A stretch of DNA of 64,000 nucleotides, taken from Saprospiraceae bacterium (GTDB lineage: Bacteria; Bacteroidota; Bacteroidia; Chitinophagales; Saprospiraceae). Numbering within the stretch: the first letter of the stretch is position 1; each line of letters starts with the position of its first letter. Position numbers and translations under genes: made by a program. Under the pieces are notes generated by a model that was not told the DNA's origin, ran no database searches, and saw only the letters and a program-made list of their open reading frames with translations. Shown in pieces: positions 8,984-18,138 of this stretch. The stretch covers positions 25,825-89,824 of the forward strand of contig JADJYH010000026.1 of assembly GCA_016719855.1 (NCBI GenBank). The letters run 5' to 3'.

Positions 8984-11221
8984 ATGCAAATCACCGAACC
9001 AGAAATTACGGAGAAGACCGCTGCCAAACTCGGCCTCACTGCCGCAGAATTTGAAAAAATCAAACAGATTTTGGGTCGGACTCCCAATTTTGTCGAACTG
9101 AGCATCTATTCCGTCATGTGGTCGGAGCATTGCTCCTACAAGAACTCCATCAAATGGCTCAAAACCCTGCCCCGTGAAGGCAAGCGCCTCCTCGTTGGCG
9201 CGGGCGAAGAAAACGCTGGCCTCGTTGACATTGGCGACGGCATCGCCTGCGCTTTCAAGATAGAATCTCACAACCACCCCAGCGCCATCGAACCGTACCA
9301 GGGTGCGGCCACGGGGGTTGGTGGCATCCACCGTGACATTTTCACGATGGGCGCTAGGCCGATTGCAGCGCTGAACTCACTCCGTTTTGGCAATCCCGAT
9401 TCCAAGCACATGAAGGGCCTCGTGAAGGGCGTGGTGAAAGGAATTGGCGACTACGGCAACAGCTTCGGCGTGGCAACCGTGGCAGGGGAGGTTTTCTTCG
9501 ATGACTGTTACAACCAAAATATACTCGTCAACGCAATGTCAGTGGGCATCGTTCGGGTGGGCGAAACAGTATCCGCCTGTGCGGACGGCCCGGGCAACCC
9601 CGTGTTCATCGTTGGCTCCCGAACGGGCAAGGACGGCATCCACGGCGCAACCTTTGCCAGTGCCGACCTCCACGAGGAGAGCCACGAAGACCTGCCCGCC
9701 GTGCAAGTTGGCGACCCATTTCAAGAAAAACTGCTGCTGGAAGCAAGCCTCGAAGCCATCAAGACTGGGGCTGTGGTAGGTATGCAGGACATGGGTGCTG
9801 CGGGCATTACTTGCTCCACGTCGGAGATGAGTGCCAAGTCGAAGACCGGGATGCGCATTGACCTGAGCAAAGTGCCTACCCGGCAAGCCAATATGCTCGC
9901 TTGGGAAATCCTGCTTTCTGAAAGCCAGGAGCGCATGCTCATCGTTGGCCATGCTGGCCAGGAGCAACCGCTGTTCGATGTTTTTGAAAAATGGGACCTC
10001 GAATGTGTGCAAATCGGCGAGGTGACCGACTCGGGCATCCTCGAATATTTTTACGAAGGAGAAAAAGTGGCAGAAACGCCCGCCGAACCACTGGTGTTGG
10101 GTGGCGGTGCTCCAGTTTACGACCGGGATTACACCAAGCCAGCCTACATGGCTGAGGTTAGCAAATTCCGTTTGAGCAAAATAGACCAACCAACCGACAT
10201 CAAAGCGGCTGCCCGTAAGCTGTTCTCATTGCCCAACCTTGTTTCGAAACGCTGGGTTTATGAGCAGTACGACAGCATGGTTCGCACCAACAACATGAGC
10301 ACCAACGCCCCGTCCGACGCTGCCGTCGTGCGAGTCAAGGGGTCGAAAAGGTCGCTGGTCGTGACGGTGGATTGCAACTCAGCTTACGTCCATGCCGACC
10401 CCTACACAGGAGCAATGATCGCTGTTGCGGAAGCCGCTCGGAACATCACCTGCACTGGCGGCGTGCCGGTAGCTATCACGAACTGTCTCAATTTTGGCAA
10501 CCCCTACAACCCAGAAGTTTACTACCAATTCGTTCACGCCATCAAGGGCATGGGCGATGCTTGCCGCAAGTTCAATACGCCTGTGACGGGCGGCAACGTG
10601 AGCTTTTACAACCAAAGCCAAGTCGGCACGAAAACGGAGCCTGTTTTCCCTACGCCGACCATCGGGATGTTGGGTATTCTGGAAGACGCTTCGCACCAAA
10701 CCACGCTCAACTTCAAGGCCGAGGGCGACGTTATTTACATGCTAGGCAATGTTCACAATGACCTCAGCAGCTCTGAGTACCTGCGCAACGTGTTGGGTGT
10801 GAAGTACTCGCCAGCCCCGCACTTCGAGCTGCACGAGGAGTTTGAAATGCAACTGCTTGTGAAACAACTTATCCGCAAAAAATGGTTGCGCTCCGCCCAC
10901 GACGTGTCCGACGGCGGCCTTTTCACCAACTTGATGGAAAGTGCCATCGCAAGCGGACTTGGCTTCAACATCGAGACCGTGGACACCTTCCGCAAGGATT
11001 GTTTCCTCTTCGGCGAGAGCCAAAGTCGGGTTGTGCTCACGCTCACGAGTGACAAAGAGGACGATTTCCAAAACTTTTTGGTGAACAGCAATGTCTCCTT
11101 CACTAAACTGGGCGAAGTTTTTGGCACTGGGGTTGTAATAGATGACGAAAATTTCGGAAGTGTGGCCGATTGGAAAGCCATTTTTGACAATACTCTGGGT
11201 GAAAAATTTGACCAAATTTAA
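8984..11221 (+). CDS. purL: Phosphoribosylformylglycinamidine synthase, PurL subunit
   Basis: ATP-dependent FGAM synthase acting at the fourth step of de novo purine synthesis; cytoplasmic. At 745 residues it is the small-type PurL, which needs separate PurS and PurQ partners. The glutaminase is absent and no purS or purQ is adjacent. Family motifs include MWSEHCSYKNS near residue 45, the nucleotide-binding KIESHNHPSAIEPYQGAATG near residue 93, GMQDMGAAGITCSTSEM near residue 266, and the second-half ALA-type segment HDVSDGGLFTNLMESAIASG. The frame is intact from ATG to TAA. The start is fixed by the palindrome and promoter upstream. The TAA overlaps the first base of the next inverted repeat. 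Confidence 0.97.
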   Translation: MQITEPEITEKTAAKLGLTAAEFEKIKQILGRTPNFVELSIYSVMWSEHCSYKNSIKWLKTLPREGKRLLVGAGEENAGLVDIGDGIACAFKIESHNHPSAIEPYQGAATGVGGIHRDIFTMGARPIAALNSLRFGNPDSKHMKGLVKGVVKGIGDYGNSFGVATVAGEVFFDDCYNQNILVNAMSVGIVRVGETVSACADGPGNPVFIVGSRTGKDGIHGATFASADLHEESHEDLPAVQVGDPFQEKLLLEASLEAIKTGAVVGMQDMGAAGITCSTSEMSAKSKTGMRIDLSKVPTRQANMLAWEILLSESQERMLIVGHAGQEQPLFDVFEKWDLECVQIGEVTDSGILEYFYEGEKVAETPAEPLVLGGGAPVYDRDYTKPAYMAEVSKFRLSKIDQPTDIKAAARKLFSLPNLVSKRWVYEQYDSMVRTNNMSTNAPSDAAVVRVKGSKRSLVVTVDCNSAYVHADPYTGAMIAVAEAARNITCTGGVPVAITNCLNFGNPYNPEVYYQFVHAIKGMGDACRKFNTPVTGGNVSFYNQSQVGTKTEPVFPTPTIGMLGILEDASHQTTLNFKAEGDVIYMLGNVHNDLSSSEYLRNVLGVKYSPAPHFELHEEFEMQLLVKQLIRKKWLRSAHDVSDGGLFTNLMESAIASGLGFNIETVDTFRKDCFLFGESQSRVVLTLTSDKEDDFQNFLVNSNVSFTKLGEVFGTGVVIDDENFGSVADWKAIFDNTLGEKFDQI

Positions 11222-11294
11222 TTGTTGGATTGCTAGATTGTTGAATTGTTTTGAAGTCTCGGATAACAATTCAACAATCTAGCAATCCAACAAT
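11221..11294. repeat. Word palindrome (ATTGTTGAATTGTT family)
   Basis: A perfect 30-bp stem (11221-11250 with 11265-11294) has a 14-base loop, followed by one further partial word. It begins on the last base of the purL TAA. Its 22-base segment 11229-11250 is identical to 54106-54127 after glgP, and a related single arm lies at 13661-13692. Confidence 0.95.
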
Positions 11295-11320
11295 TCAACA
11301 ATCATAAATCTTTCTTGAGC

Positions 11321-12475
11321 ATGAAGAACCTAGTTTTTATTATTCTCGCAATAGCAGCATTTGCATTTGGCACAGGCTGCAAGGAGGGCGCTACCGGCTC
11401 CATTGGCGGCAGCAGCGGCCTGGACATTTCCGGCACCATCGCCAATGCGGGCAACATGCAGGTCTATTTTGACAAGGTGGGCTTGAACCCATCCAGTCCA
11501 AACCTAGTGATTGTCAAGGCCGATGCTGATGCCACTGGTAAGTTTGCTTTGACTACCCCTGAGCAGCCAACCGCTGGCATTTACCGCCTGCGGGTGGGCG
11601 AACAGCAGATTTTCCTGGTGCTGGATGGCAAAGAAAACCAACTGGAAGTCAGTGGAGACCTCGCCAACTTTAACAGGTTTCAGTACGACATCAAAGGCTG
11701 CGAAGGCTGTGTCAGCTACCGTGACATGATGCAAAAATTGGTGTCAAAGCAAGCACAACCCGCTGACATACAGTCATTTGTCGAGACTACTGCAAACCCG
11801 ATGGGAGGCGTACTTGTCGCCATCCAAGCATTTGGCGGCAACCCGGCTTTTCTCGAAACCCATAAAAAAGCCAAGGCAAAACTGGAAGCTGCTTACCCCG
11901 GTTCCGATTACGTTAAGGACTACGACAGTTTCCTAACGTCGTTGCAGCAAGTGCAGCAGCCAAGCAATGGCGGCTTCACTTTTTACGAAGAAGCCCAGCG
12001 CCAGCCAGCCCCGGATATCAAATTGCCCAGCCCCAACGGCAAGGAATACGCTCTTTCCGACTTGAAAGGCAAGGTGGTTTTGCTCGACTTTTGGGCAAGC
12101 TGGTGCCGCCCCTGCCGCATGGAAAACCCCAACGTGGTCAAGGTGTACAATGCCTACAAGGACAAAGGCTTCACGGTCTTCAGCGTTTCGCTGGATGGCA
12201 TTGACTCCCGCACGGAGCAGATGATGGGCGGCGATGCCGCAAAACTCAAGGAAGCTCGTGCCAACGAAATTACAAAATGGAAGGACGCCATCTCAAAAGA
12301 TGGACTTATCTGGCCTACCCATGTCAGCGACTTGAAAAAATGGGAATGCGCCCCAGCCCGCTTGTACGGCGTGAGCAGTATCCCACGCACCTTCATGATT
12401 GACAAGGAAGGCCGCATCGCTGCTACCGGATTCCGTGGTGAACAAGTGGAAGAAACATTGAAGAAACTGCTTTAA
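11321..12475 (+). CDS. Thioredoxin-fold lipoprotein (TlpA/ResA-like)
   Basis: A predicted periplasm-facing lipoprotein disulfide oxidoreductase of ~384 residues. The ATG at 11321 is preferred over an in-frame TTG at 11315. The signal ends in the lipobox FGTGC. Residues ~25-130 form a beta-rich DUF4369-like domain, followed by a helical linker. The C-terminal ~150 residues are an AhpC/TSA-Redoxin-type thioredoxin fold with the active site WASWCRPC (CxxC) and the cis-Pro region SSIPRTFMIDKEGRI. Such proteins in Bacteroidota are generally thought to reduce or rearrange cysteines of exported proteins; the substrate is not evident here. It may be co-transcribed with purL, but a strong hairpin lies between them. 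Confidence 0.88.
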   Translation: MKNLVFIILAIAAFAFGTGCKEGATGSIGGSSGLDISGTIANAGNMQVYFDKVGLNPSSPNLVIVKADADATGKFALTTPEQPTAGIYRLRVGEQQIFLVLDGKENQLEVSGDLANFNRFQYDIKGCEGCVSYRDMMQKLVSKQAQPADIQSFVETTANPMGGVLVAIQAFGGNPAFLETHKKAKAKLEAAYPGSDYVKDYDSFLTSLQQVQQPSNGGFTFYEEAQRQPAPDIKLPSPNGKEYALSDLKGKVVLLDFWASWCRPCRMENPNVVKVYNAYKDKGFTVFSVSLDGIDSRTEQMMGGDAAKLKEARANEITKWKDAISKDGLIWPTHVSDLKKWECAPARLYGVSSIPRTFMIDKEGRIAATGFRGEQVEETLKKLL

Positions 12476-12487
12476 TCTTAATTCAGC

Positions 12488-12764
12488 TTGGAACAAAAAA
12501 AAGCGGTGCCGTGTGCTTGGGCCCCGGCCCTCCCCGGCCCCCCCGCCCGGCGGGGGGGGCCCTCCGCCCCCGCGGCCCGGTGGCGGCCGGGGGCCCCCCG
12601 CCCGGGGGCCGGGGCCCTTCCGGCCGGCCCCCGGGGCCCCCGGGCCGCCGGCCGGGGGGGGCGGGGGGGCACCCACCAGGGAGGGGGGCCCCCCCCGGAG
12701 GTCCCTTTGCCCCCCCCCCCCCCCCCCCCCCGGCCCCCCAATTGCACCGCTTTTTTTGTTCCAA
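12488..12764. other. Extreme G/C block between terminator-like arms
   Basis: Inverted arms of about 21 bases (12488-12509 and 12744-12764: TTGGAAC, A8, GCGGTGC against GCACCGC, T7, GTTCCAA) look like a terminator stem. Between them lie about 235 bases almost purely of C and G, with C and G runs up to about 22. No coding signal is credible; frames here give only Pro/Gly/Ala/Arg runs. It lies 12 bases after the thioredoxin-protein stop. It could be a misread hairpin or a base-calling artefact, or a genuine low-complexity insertion in the loop. Confidence 0.8.
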
Positions 12765-12808
12765 ATGCCTTATAGCGCATCGAACCTATTTCACAAACTT
12801 TTCAACTC

Positions 12809-13660
12809 ATGCAGCTTACCCTTCTCCCCACCGGCACTTTCAAACTCGACGGCGGCGCCATGTTCGGCATCGTGCCCAAGCGAATGTGGAACAAGGCCAA
12901 TCCCGCCGACGAGAACAACCTTTGCACTTGGGCCTTACGCTGCCTGCTCATCGAAACGGGCGACCGCAAAATCCTCGTGGACTGTAGCATTGGCGACAAG
13001 CAGGAGGCAAAATGGCGCAGTTTCTTCGAGCCAGTGGGGCCGGTGTCTCCCCTACCCTCGCTGACTGAGCGGGGCATTTCACCGGAGGAAATCACCGATG
13101 TTTTCCTCACGCACCTGCACTTCGACCATTGCGGCGGCGGGGTGAGTTTGGATAAAAACGGGAAGCTCGTGCCCACTTTCCCCAATGCCACCTATTGGTC
13201 AAATGAACCGCAATGGGCAACAGCAATGAACCCAAACGAGAAGGAAAAAGCGTCATTCCTAAAGAAAACTTTGTGCCGCTGAAAGATGCTGGCAGGGTAC
13301 AATTCATTGATGTTCAACGGGATATGCTCGAATGGCTACCGGGAATACAGGTGCAATTCACCCACGGCCACACTGATGCGATGATGTCGTTGCACATAGA
13401 TTCCCCGCAGGGTCATTTTGTGTATTGTGCTGATGCCATGCCATCCAGCTTCCACCTCAACATGCCTTGGGTCATGGCCTACGACATCCGCCCGTTGGTG
13501 ACGTTGGAGGAAAAGGCTTGGCTGCTCGAAAATGCCGTGGAACACGATTGGCGACTGATTTTTGAACACGACCCCACGGCGGCTTGCGCCACGCTTTTGC
13601 GAAAGCGAAAATGGGCGGGTGGTCGTTAAGGAGAAGTTCGTAGATGCTTTGCCTACATAA
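12809..13660 (+). CDS. Metallo-beta-lactamase-fold hydrolase (two frameshifts)
   Basis: A cytoplasmic MBL-fold metal-dependent hydrolase of ~280 residues. The metal motif is HLHFDHCGG near residue 110; later ligands lie in FTHGHTDAMM and CADAMPSSFHLNMPW. The frame breaks between 13230 and 13280 (after KEKASFLKK), continuing from frame 13213-13629. A second break near 13608, at an A-run, restores a natural end (ENGRVVVKEKFVDALPT) and a TAA at 13658-13660. The substrate is unknown; relatives act on lactones, thioesters or other small esters. No signal peptide. The two breaks are most likely consensus errors. The stop abuts a word array. Confidence 0.85.
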
Positions 13661-13692
13661 AAACAATACAACAATTCAACAATCAAGCAATC
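13661..13692. repeat. Single-arm word array (CAATTCAACAAT)
   Basis: Imperfect copies of CAATACAA, CAATTCAA and CAATCAAG start directly after the TAA of the MBL gene. The word is the one used at 11221-11294 and 54106-54167, but no inverted arm is present here. Confidence 0.65.
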
Positions 13693-13700
13693 TTTCCCCT

Positions 13701-13708
13701 TACCTTTG
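13701..13708 (+). promoter_or_regulatory. Bacteroidota -7 element for the ABC-F gene
   Basis: TACCTTTG is a perfect TAnnTTTG match, 32 bases upstream of the ABC-F ATG. Confidence 0.65.
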
Positions 13709-13740
13709 CGGCCTTAAAAAATAACGATTCAGAATAATCC

Positions 13741-15637
13741 ATGCTGACAGCCGCAAATATTTTCATAAAATACGGAGACCGTACCCTTCTCGACCATATC
13801 AGTTTCACCATTGGCGACAAAGAGCGCATCGGTCTTGTTGGCCGCAACGGAGCTGGCAAGTCCACGCTGCTCAAGGTGATAGCTGGTACTGTACGCCCGG
13901 ACGAAGGCAATATCCAACGGCCAACGGCCTCCACGCTCGGTTTTTTGCACCAAGAAATGAGCATTCCAAAGGGCAAAACCGTGATGGACGAAACGATGAC
14001 GGCGTTTGATGAAACGAAGCGCATAGAGGAGCGCCTCGCCGAAATCCACAAGGAACTCGAGACCCGCACCGACTACGAGAGCGAAGCCTACATGGATTTG
14101 CTGAACGAAATGTCAGACCTTGACCACCATTACCACATGCTCGACGGGGTGAACACCCAGGCGGAAGCCGAGAAGATTTTGAAGGGCCTGGGTTTCAAAC
14201 AGACTGACTTCCTTCGCCTCACCGACGAGTTTAGCGGTGGCTGGCAGATGCGAATCGAATTGGCAAAAATGCTGCTCCAGCGACCTGACTTCCTCCTTTT
14301 GGATGAGCCAACGAACCACTTGGACATCGAATCCATCCTCTGGCTGGAGGAGTTCTTGCAGTCCTACGAAGGTTCGGTCATCGTCATTTCTCACGATAAA
14401 ACCTTCCTGGACAACGTTACAAAACGCACCATTGAAATCGAGTTGGGCAAGGTTTACGAATACAAGGCCAACTACTCCAGGTACGTGGAACTGCGCACCG
14501 AGCGGCGGGAGAAAATGACCGCTGCCGCCAACAACCAGCAGAAAGTGATTGACCAGATGGAGAAAACCATCAACCGCTTCATGGCTAAGGCAACCAAGAC
14601 TTCGCTGGCACAATCCATGCAGAAACGCCTCGACAAAATGGACCGCATCGAGGTGGAGGACGTGGACACAGCCACGATGAACATCCGCTTTCCAGAGCCG
14701 CCCCGCAGTGGCGTGGTGGTAGCGGAGGTAAAGAATTTGAGTAAGAGTTACGGCAGCCTGAACGTACTGAGCAACGTGGACTTGACCGTGGAAAGGGGCC
14801 AAAGGATAGCATTTGTGGGGCAAAACGGCCAAGGCAAAACGACCCTCGCCAAGATGATAGTCAACCACCTCCAACCCACATCGGGGAGGTGAAAATTGGC
14901 CACAACGTCCTCATCGGCTACTACGCACAGAACCAGGCCGAGGCGCTCGATCCCAAGATTACGCTGCTCGAAACCATGGAAAACCACTCGCCGCCAGAGA
15001 TGCGCACCAAATTGCGCAATATCCTCGGCTCTTTCCTGTTCAGCGGTGAGGACCAGGACAAGAAAGTCTCCGTGCTGTCGGGTGGTGAGCGTGCCCGTTT
15101 GGCAATGGCTTGCCTGCTGCTTCGGCCCATTAACTTGCTGGTACTCGATGAGCCTACCAACCACCTTGACATGCTCTCGAAAGAGGTGCTGAAAGCCTCG
15201 TTGATGAGCTACACTGGCAGTTTGCTAGTCGTATCACACGACCGGGACTTCCTTTCCGGCTTGGCCGACATTACGGTGGAGTTTCGGGACAAAAAGCTGC
15301 ACACCTACCTCGGCGACATCAATTATTTCTTGGAGAAACGCAAGCTGGATGATATGCGCCAGGTCGAATTGGCCACCAAGACGGCAACCAGTTCCAACGG
15401 TCACCACAAGGAACTCAACCATGAGGAGCGTAAAAATATGCAGCGCCACCTTGTCAGCGCTGAAAAGAAGGTAGAACAGCTTGAAGCCAAAATCTCCGAC
15501 ATCGAGAGCCGGATGGCTTTGCCTGATTTTTACCCAAACCCGATAGCCAAAAGGTGATGGATGAGTACGCCAAAGCAAAAAAAGAGCTTGACGCCGCCAT
15601 GATGGAATGGATGGAGGCGCAGGAAGCGCTTGGGTAG
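13741..15637 (+). CDS. ABC-F family ATPase (two frameshifts)
   Basis: A soluble duplicated ABC ATPase of the ribosome-associated ABC-F class, ~632 residues after joining. NBD1 has Walker A GRNGAGKSTLLK, signature EFSGGWQMRIELAK and Walker B LLLDEPTNHLD. The charged interdomain linker (residues ~230-320) follows. NBD2 has Walker A GQNGQGKTTLAK, signature VLSGGERARLAMA and Walker B LVLDEPTNHLD. There is no membrane segment. The frame breaks at a G-run near 14885 (must read SGEVKIGHNVLIGYYAQ) and at a C-run near 15537. Beyond the second break a charged coiled-coil tail (SQKVMDEYAKAKKELDAAM) runs to TAG at 15635-15637. The coiled-coil tail resembles Uup-type members. Roles in the family range from translation factors to antibiotic protection; which applies is not determined. 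Confidence 0.92.
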
Positions 15638-15702
15638 TAAAAATTTGAACATTGAGTTTAAGGTTTTGAGTGGGCAATGCTGCTGAGTGAGGTTCGGCAC
15701 AC

Positions 15703-16443
15703 TCAAAACCCAAGCATGTCCTTCATCCCAAAGCAACCACGCTTTCCCACCAACCACTTCGCCGCAGCCAATGCCCCCGCCGCAAATCCTTCCCGTGAGT
15801 GCGCCGCATGGCTGATTTCGAGGGTGTCAATGCCTGACTGCCAAGTGACGATGTGCGTACCGGGCACGTTCTCCTCCCGTTTGCAGAGGATGGGAATCGT
15901 TTCGTTTGGAGCACTAAATTGCTCATTTTCAGCCGTTTGCAGATAAGCTTGCCAATTGGTTTTCTTCGTAAAATTTTCAAGGATGCCTTCGGCCAGTGTG
16001 ATGGCGGTACCGCTGGGGTGGTCAAGCTTTTGGGTGTGGTGTACTTCTTCCATGCGCACGTTATATTGGGTTTGCCCTGCCATCAGCTTTGACAAGTAAC
16101 GGTTCACAGCAAAGAAGATATTGACACCAATGCTGTAATTGGATGCATAAAAAAGTGCGCCGTTGTTCGCTTCGCAAATGGCTTTTGCCGCTGGCAAGCT
16201 ATCTAGCCAGCCCGTCGTGCCGCAGACCACAGGCACACCTGCTTCGATGCAAGTTCGGATGTTTTCAAATGCCGTTTCAGGCCGGCTGAACTCGATGGCA
16301 ACGTCAGCTTTGCGAAGGTTTTCGGGTGTAAAATCCGCCCGATTGTCCAAATCTATGGTCAAAACCACGGTGTCCCCAGCAGCTTCTGCCAAGTTTTTGA
16401 TAATTTTTCCCATTTTTCCAAAACCAATTATTGCCAATTTCAT
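15703..16443 (-). CDS. dapB: 4-hydroxy-tetrahydrodipicolinate reductase
   Basis: NAD(P)H-dependent reductase of the lysine/diaminopimelate pathway, feeding lysine and peptidoglycan; cytoplasmic. At 246 residues it is full length. The N-terminal Rossmann motif is IIGFGKMGKII. The family segment VPVVCGTTGW, the catalytic EEVHHTQKLDHPSGTA region (His-His and Lys) and the C-terminal SHAAHSREGFAAGALAAAKW are present. The frame is intact. A TAnnTTTG element lies upstream on the same strand. It converges with the ABC-F gene, with only 65 bases between stops. Confidence 0.96.
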   Translation of the reverse strand: MKLAIIGFGKMGKIIKNLAEAAGDTVVLTIDLDNRADFTPENLRKADVAIEFSRPETAFENIRTCIEAGVPVVCGTTGWLDSLPAAKAICEANNGALFYASNYSIGVNIFFAVNRYLSKLMAGQTQYNVRMEEVHHTQKLDHPSGTAITLAEGILENFTKKTNWQAYLQTAENEQFSAPNETIPILCKREENVPGTHIVTWQSGIDTLEISHAAHSREGFAAGALAAAKWLVGKRGCFGMKDMLGF

Positions 16444-16484
16444 TTCTTATAAGTTTGTTGTGTGACCCGAGTTACAATCTGCGT

Positions 16485-16492
16485 CAAACTTA
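16485..16492 (-). promoter_or_regulatory. Bacteroidota -7 element for dapB
   Basis: Read on the minus strand, TAAGTTTG is a perfect TAnnTTTG match, 41 bases upstream of the dapB ATG. Confidence 0.6.
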
Positions 16493-16530
16493 CGATTTTG
16501 TTGTTTTACTAGCCAAACTCTGGCTTACCT

Positions 16531-16556
16531 GGCCCCTCCCCGTGAGGGGTCTTTTT
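16531..16556 (+). terminator. Terminator-like hairpin upstream of the DUF5691 gene
   Basis: The stem CCCCT/AGGGG with loop CCCCGTG is followed by TCTTTTTG. No plus-strand gene ends directly upstream, so its role could be to stop read-through past dapB or to attenuate the DUF5691 transcript. Confidence 0.5.
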
Positions 16557-16621
16557 GTTTTTGAATCAGACAATTCAACTTCTCGCCGTAAACTCGCCCA
16601 TAGATTTTCAAATTTTCTACC

Positions 16622-18131
16622 ATGATTTGGCAGGATTTAGTCAAAAATGCCCTGCTGGGCGTTGAAAACAGCAGCTTCACAGAACCCACCCTCGAAGGAC
16701 TGGCGCAGCTTGGCGTGGACACCACCCGTGAAGCCCCGCTCCTGCTCGCCGACGGGGCGGCTCTGCTGGCGCAAATGCGCAGGGCAGGCTTTTTACTCAA
16801 AGATTTTGAAGGCGAAATGCCTATGCCCGGTGCTGCAACAAATGCCAATTCGACATCGCTGAAAACCGCATACCACCTGAACTTGATGCTCAGTCCACAG
16901 ATTGCAGTATTGCCGGAGTTCCTTTATTTATTGAAGAAATCGGGCAAAAAGCTGCCAACCTCTGAAATCCCAGCGCTGATGAGGCTACCGGATTTGCCCC
17001 AATATTGGCAACAAATCGAACCGTTACTGGGCGAGACTGGACGCTGGTTGCTGCGGCAGCACCCACCCTGGTCGGCCCACCTGCAAGACCCCAGCAGTTC
17101 AATTGGCAGACGGGAACACGCACCGAGCGGTTTGCGCAGCTCAAGTTCTGGCGAAACGAATCACCGTTTTTGCTCTTGAACTGCTTGCTTCTACCTGGGA
17201 TTCCGAAAGCCACGCAGACAAAGCCGCCTTTCTTGCCCTCCTCGAAATTGGGCTTTCTACCTCCGATGAACCGTTCTTGGAGCGATGCCTCGACGACCTT
17301 CGGAAGGAAGTGAGGCAGGCAGCAGCGCCATTGTTGGCGAAAATCCCCAGCTCCCAACTTGCCAAGCGAATGGCAAAACGGGCAGCGGATTGCTTGGTTT
17401 TAAAAGATAATTCCTTGAAAATCAACATCTGGGAAGAACCAGATGATTCAGCCCAGCGGGACGGCATCCTGAAAATACATCCTGGTTGGGCAGGCGGCGC
17501 AAAGGCTGGCCATTTGGGGCAACTAGTATCGTTGGTACCACCGTCGCATTGGGAGGCATATTTTGAAAAAACGCCAGTGGAAGTGCTTGCTTTATTTTCA
17601 AAAACGGACTGGAGCGAAACGTTGCTTCGGGGCTGTTTGGAGGCCACTGTTTTTCACCAAAACCCCGTTTGGGCAACTGCTCTGTTTGAGTTTTGGCAAA
17701 AAAATGAAAGCCTCTGGATATGGCAATTGCCTGTGGCAAACCAATTGGCAGCCCTGCTGCCACCCAGTGAGGCAGCCCGTTTGGCATTCAAATTCTTGAA
17801 TGAAACCACGAGCTTGCCCAATGAGACCAGTCCACTTTTCCAATTGCTAAAAAACAATTCGGCAAATTGGCCGGCCGAACTTAGTTTGTTGATTGCCAAC
17901 CGTTTCCGAATGGAAATTGTCAGAGATTACCGTCAGGTTTGGCAGTTGCAACATCTGAGCGGCTACCTGCAAATGCTCGGCTTGTACTGCGACCCGGCGC
18001 TTTTTGACCAATTGCAGACTGGCTGGAGCAATGACTCGGTGCAGTGGCGCATGTGGGAAAAACCCGTGGAGGATATGCTGACGAGGGTGCTTTTTCGAAG
18101 GGAAATGAGGGAGGAAATGATGAACATGTGA
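16622..18131 (+). CDS. DUF5691-like protein (two frameshifts)
   Basis: A ~500-residue, largely helical, Leu-rich protein with no signal peptide. It begins MIWQDLVKNALLGVENSSF, the style of DUF5691 proteins, whose function is unknown. The reading frame changes twice between 17085 and 17160: frame one to HPPWSAHLQDP, a short middle frame QQFNWQTGTRTERFAQLKFW, then the third frame from ITVFALELLASTWDSES to the end. Repeated helical pairs in the second half (LAKIPSSQLAKRMAKRAADC) suggest a HEAT-like solenoid. From memory the family is often near SWIM zinc-finger, MoxR ATPase and VWA genes; none are here. The assignment rests on recall of the N-terminal style, so it is moderate. Confidence 0.65.
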
Positions 18132-18138
18132 AGGCATT

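Noticed and set aside
12478..13064. Several long overlapping frames on both strands across the G/C block
   Set aside because: They encode only Pro/Gly/Ala/Arg runs, occur in every frame, and arise simply because the block has no A/T to make stop codons.
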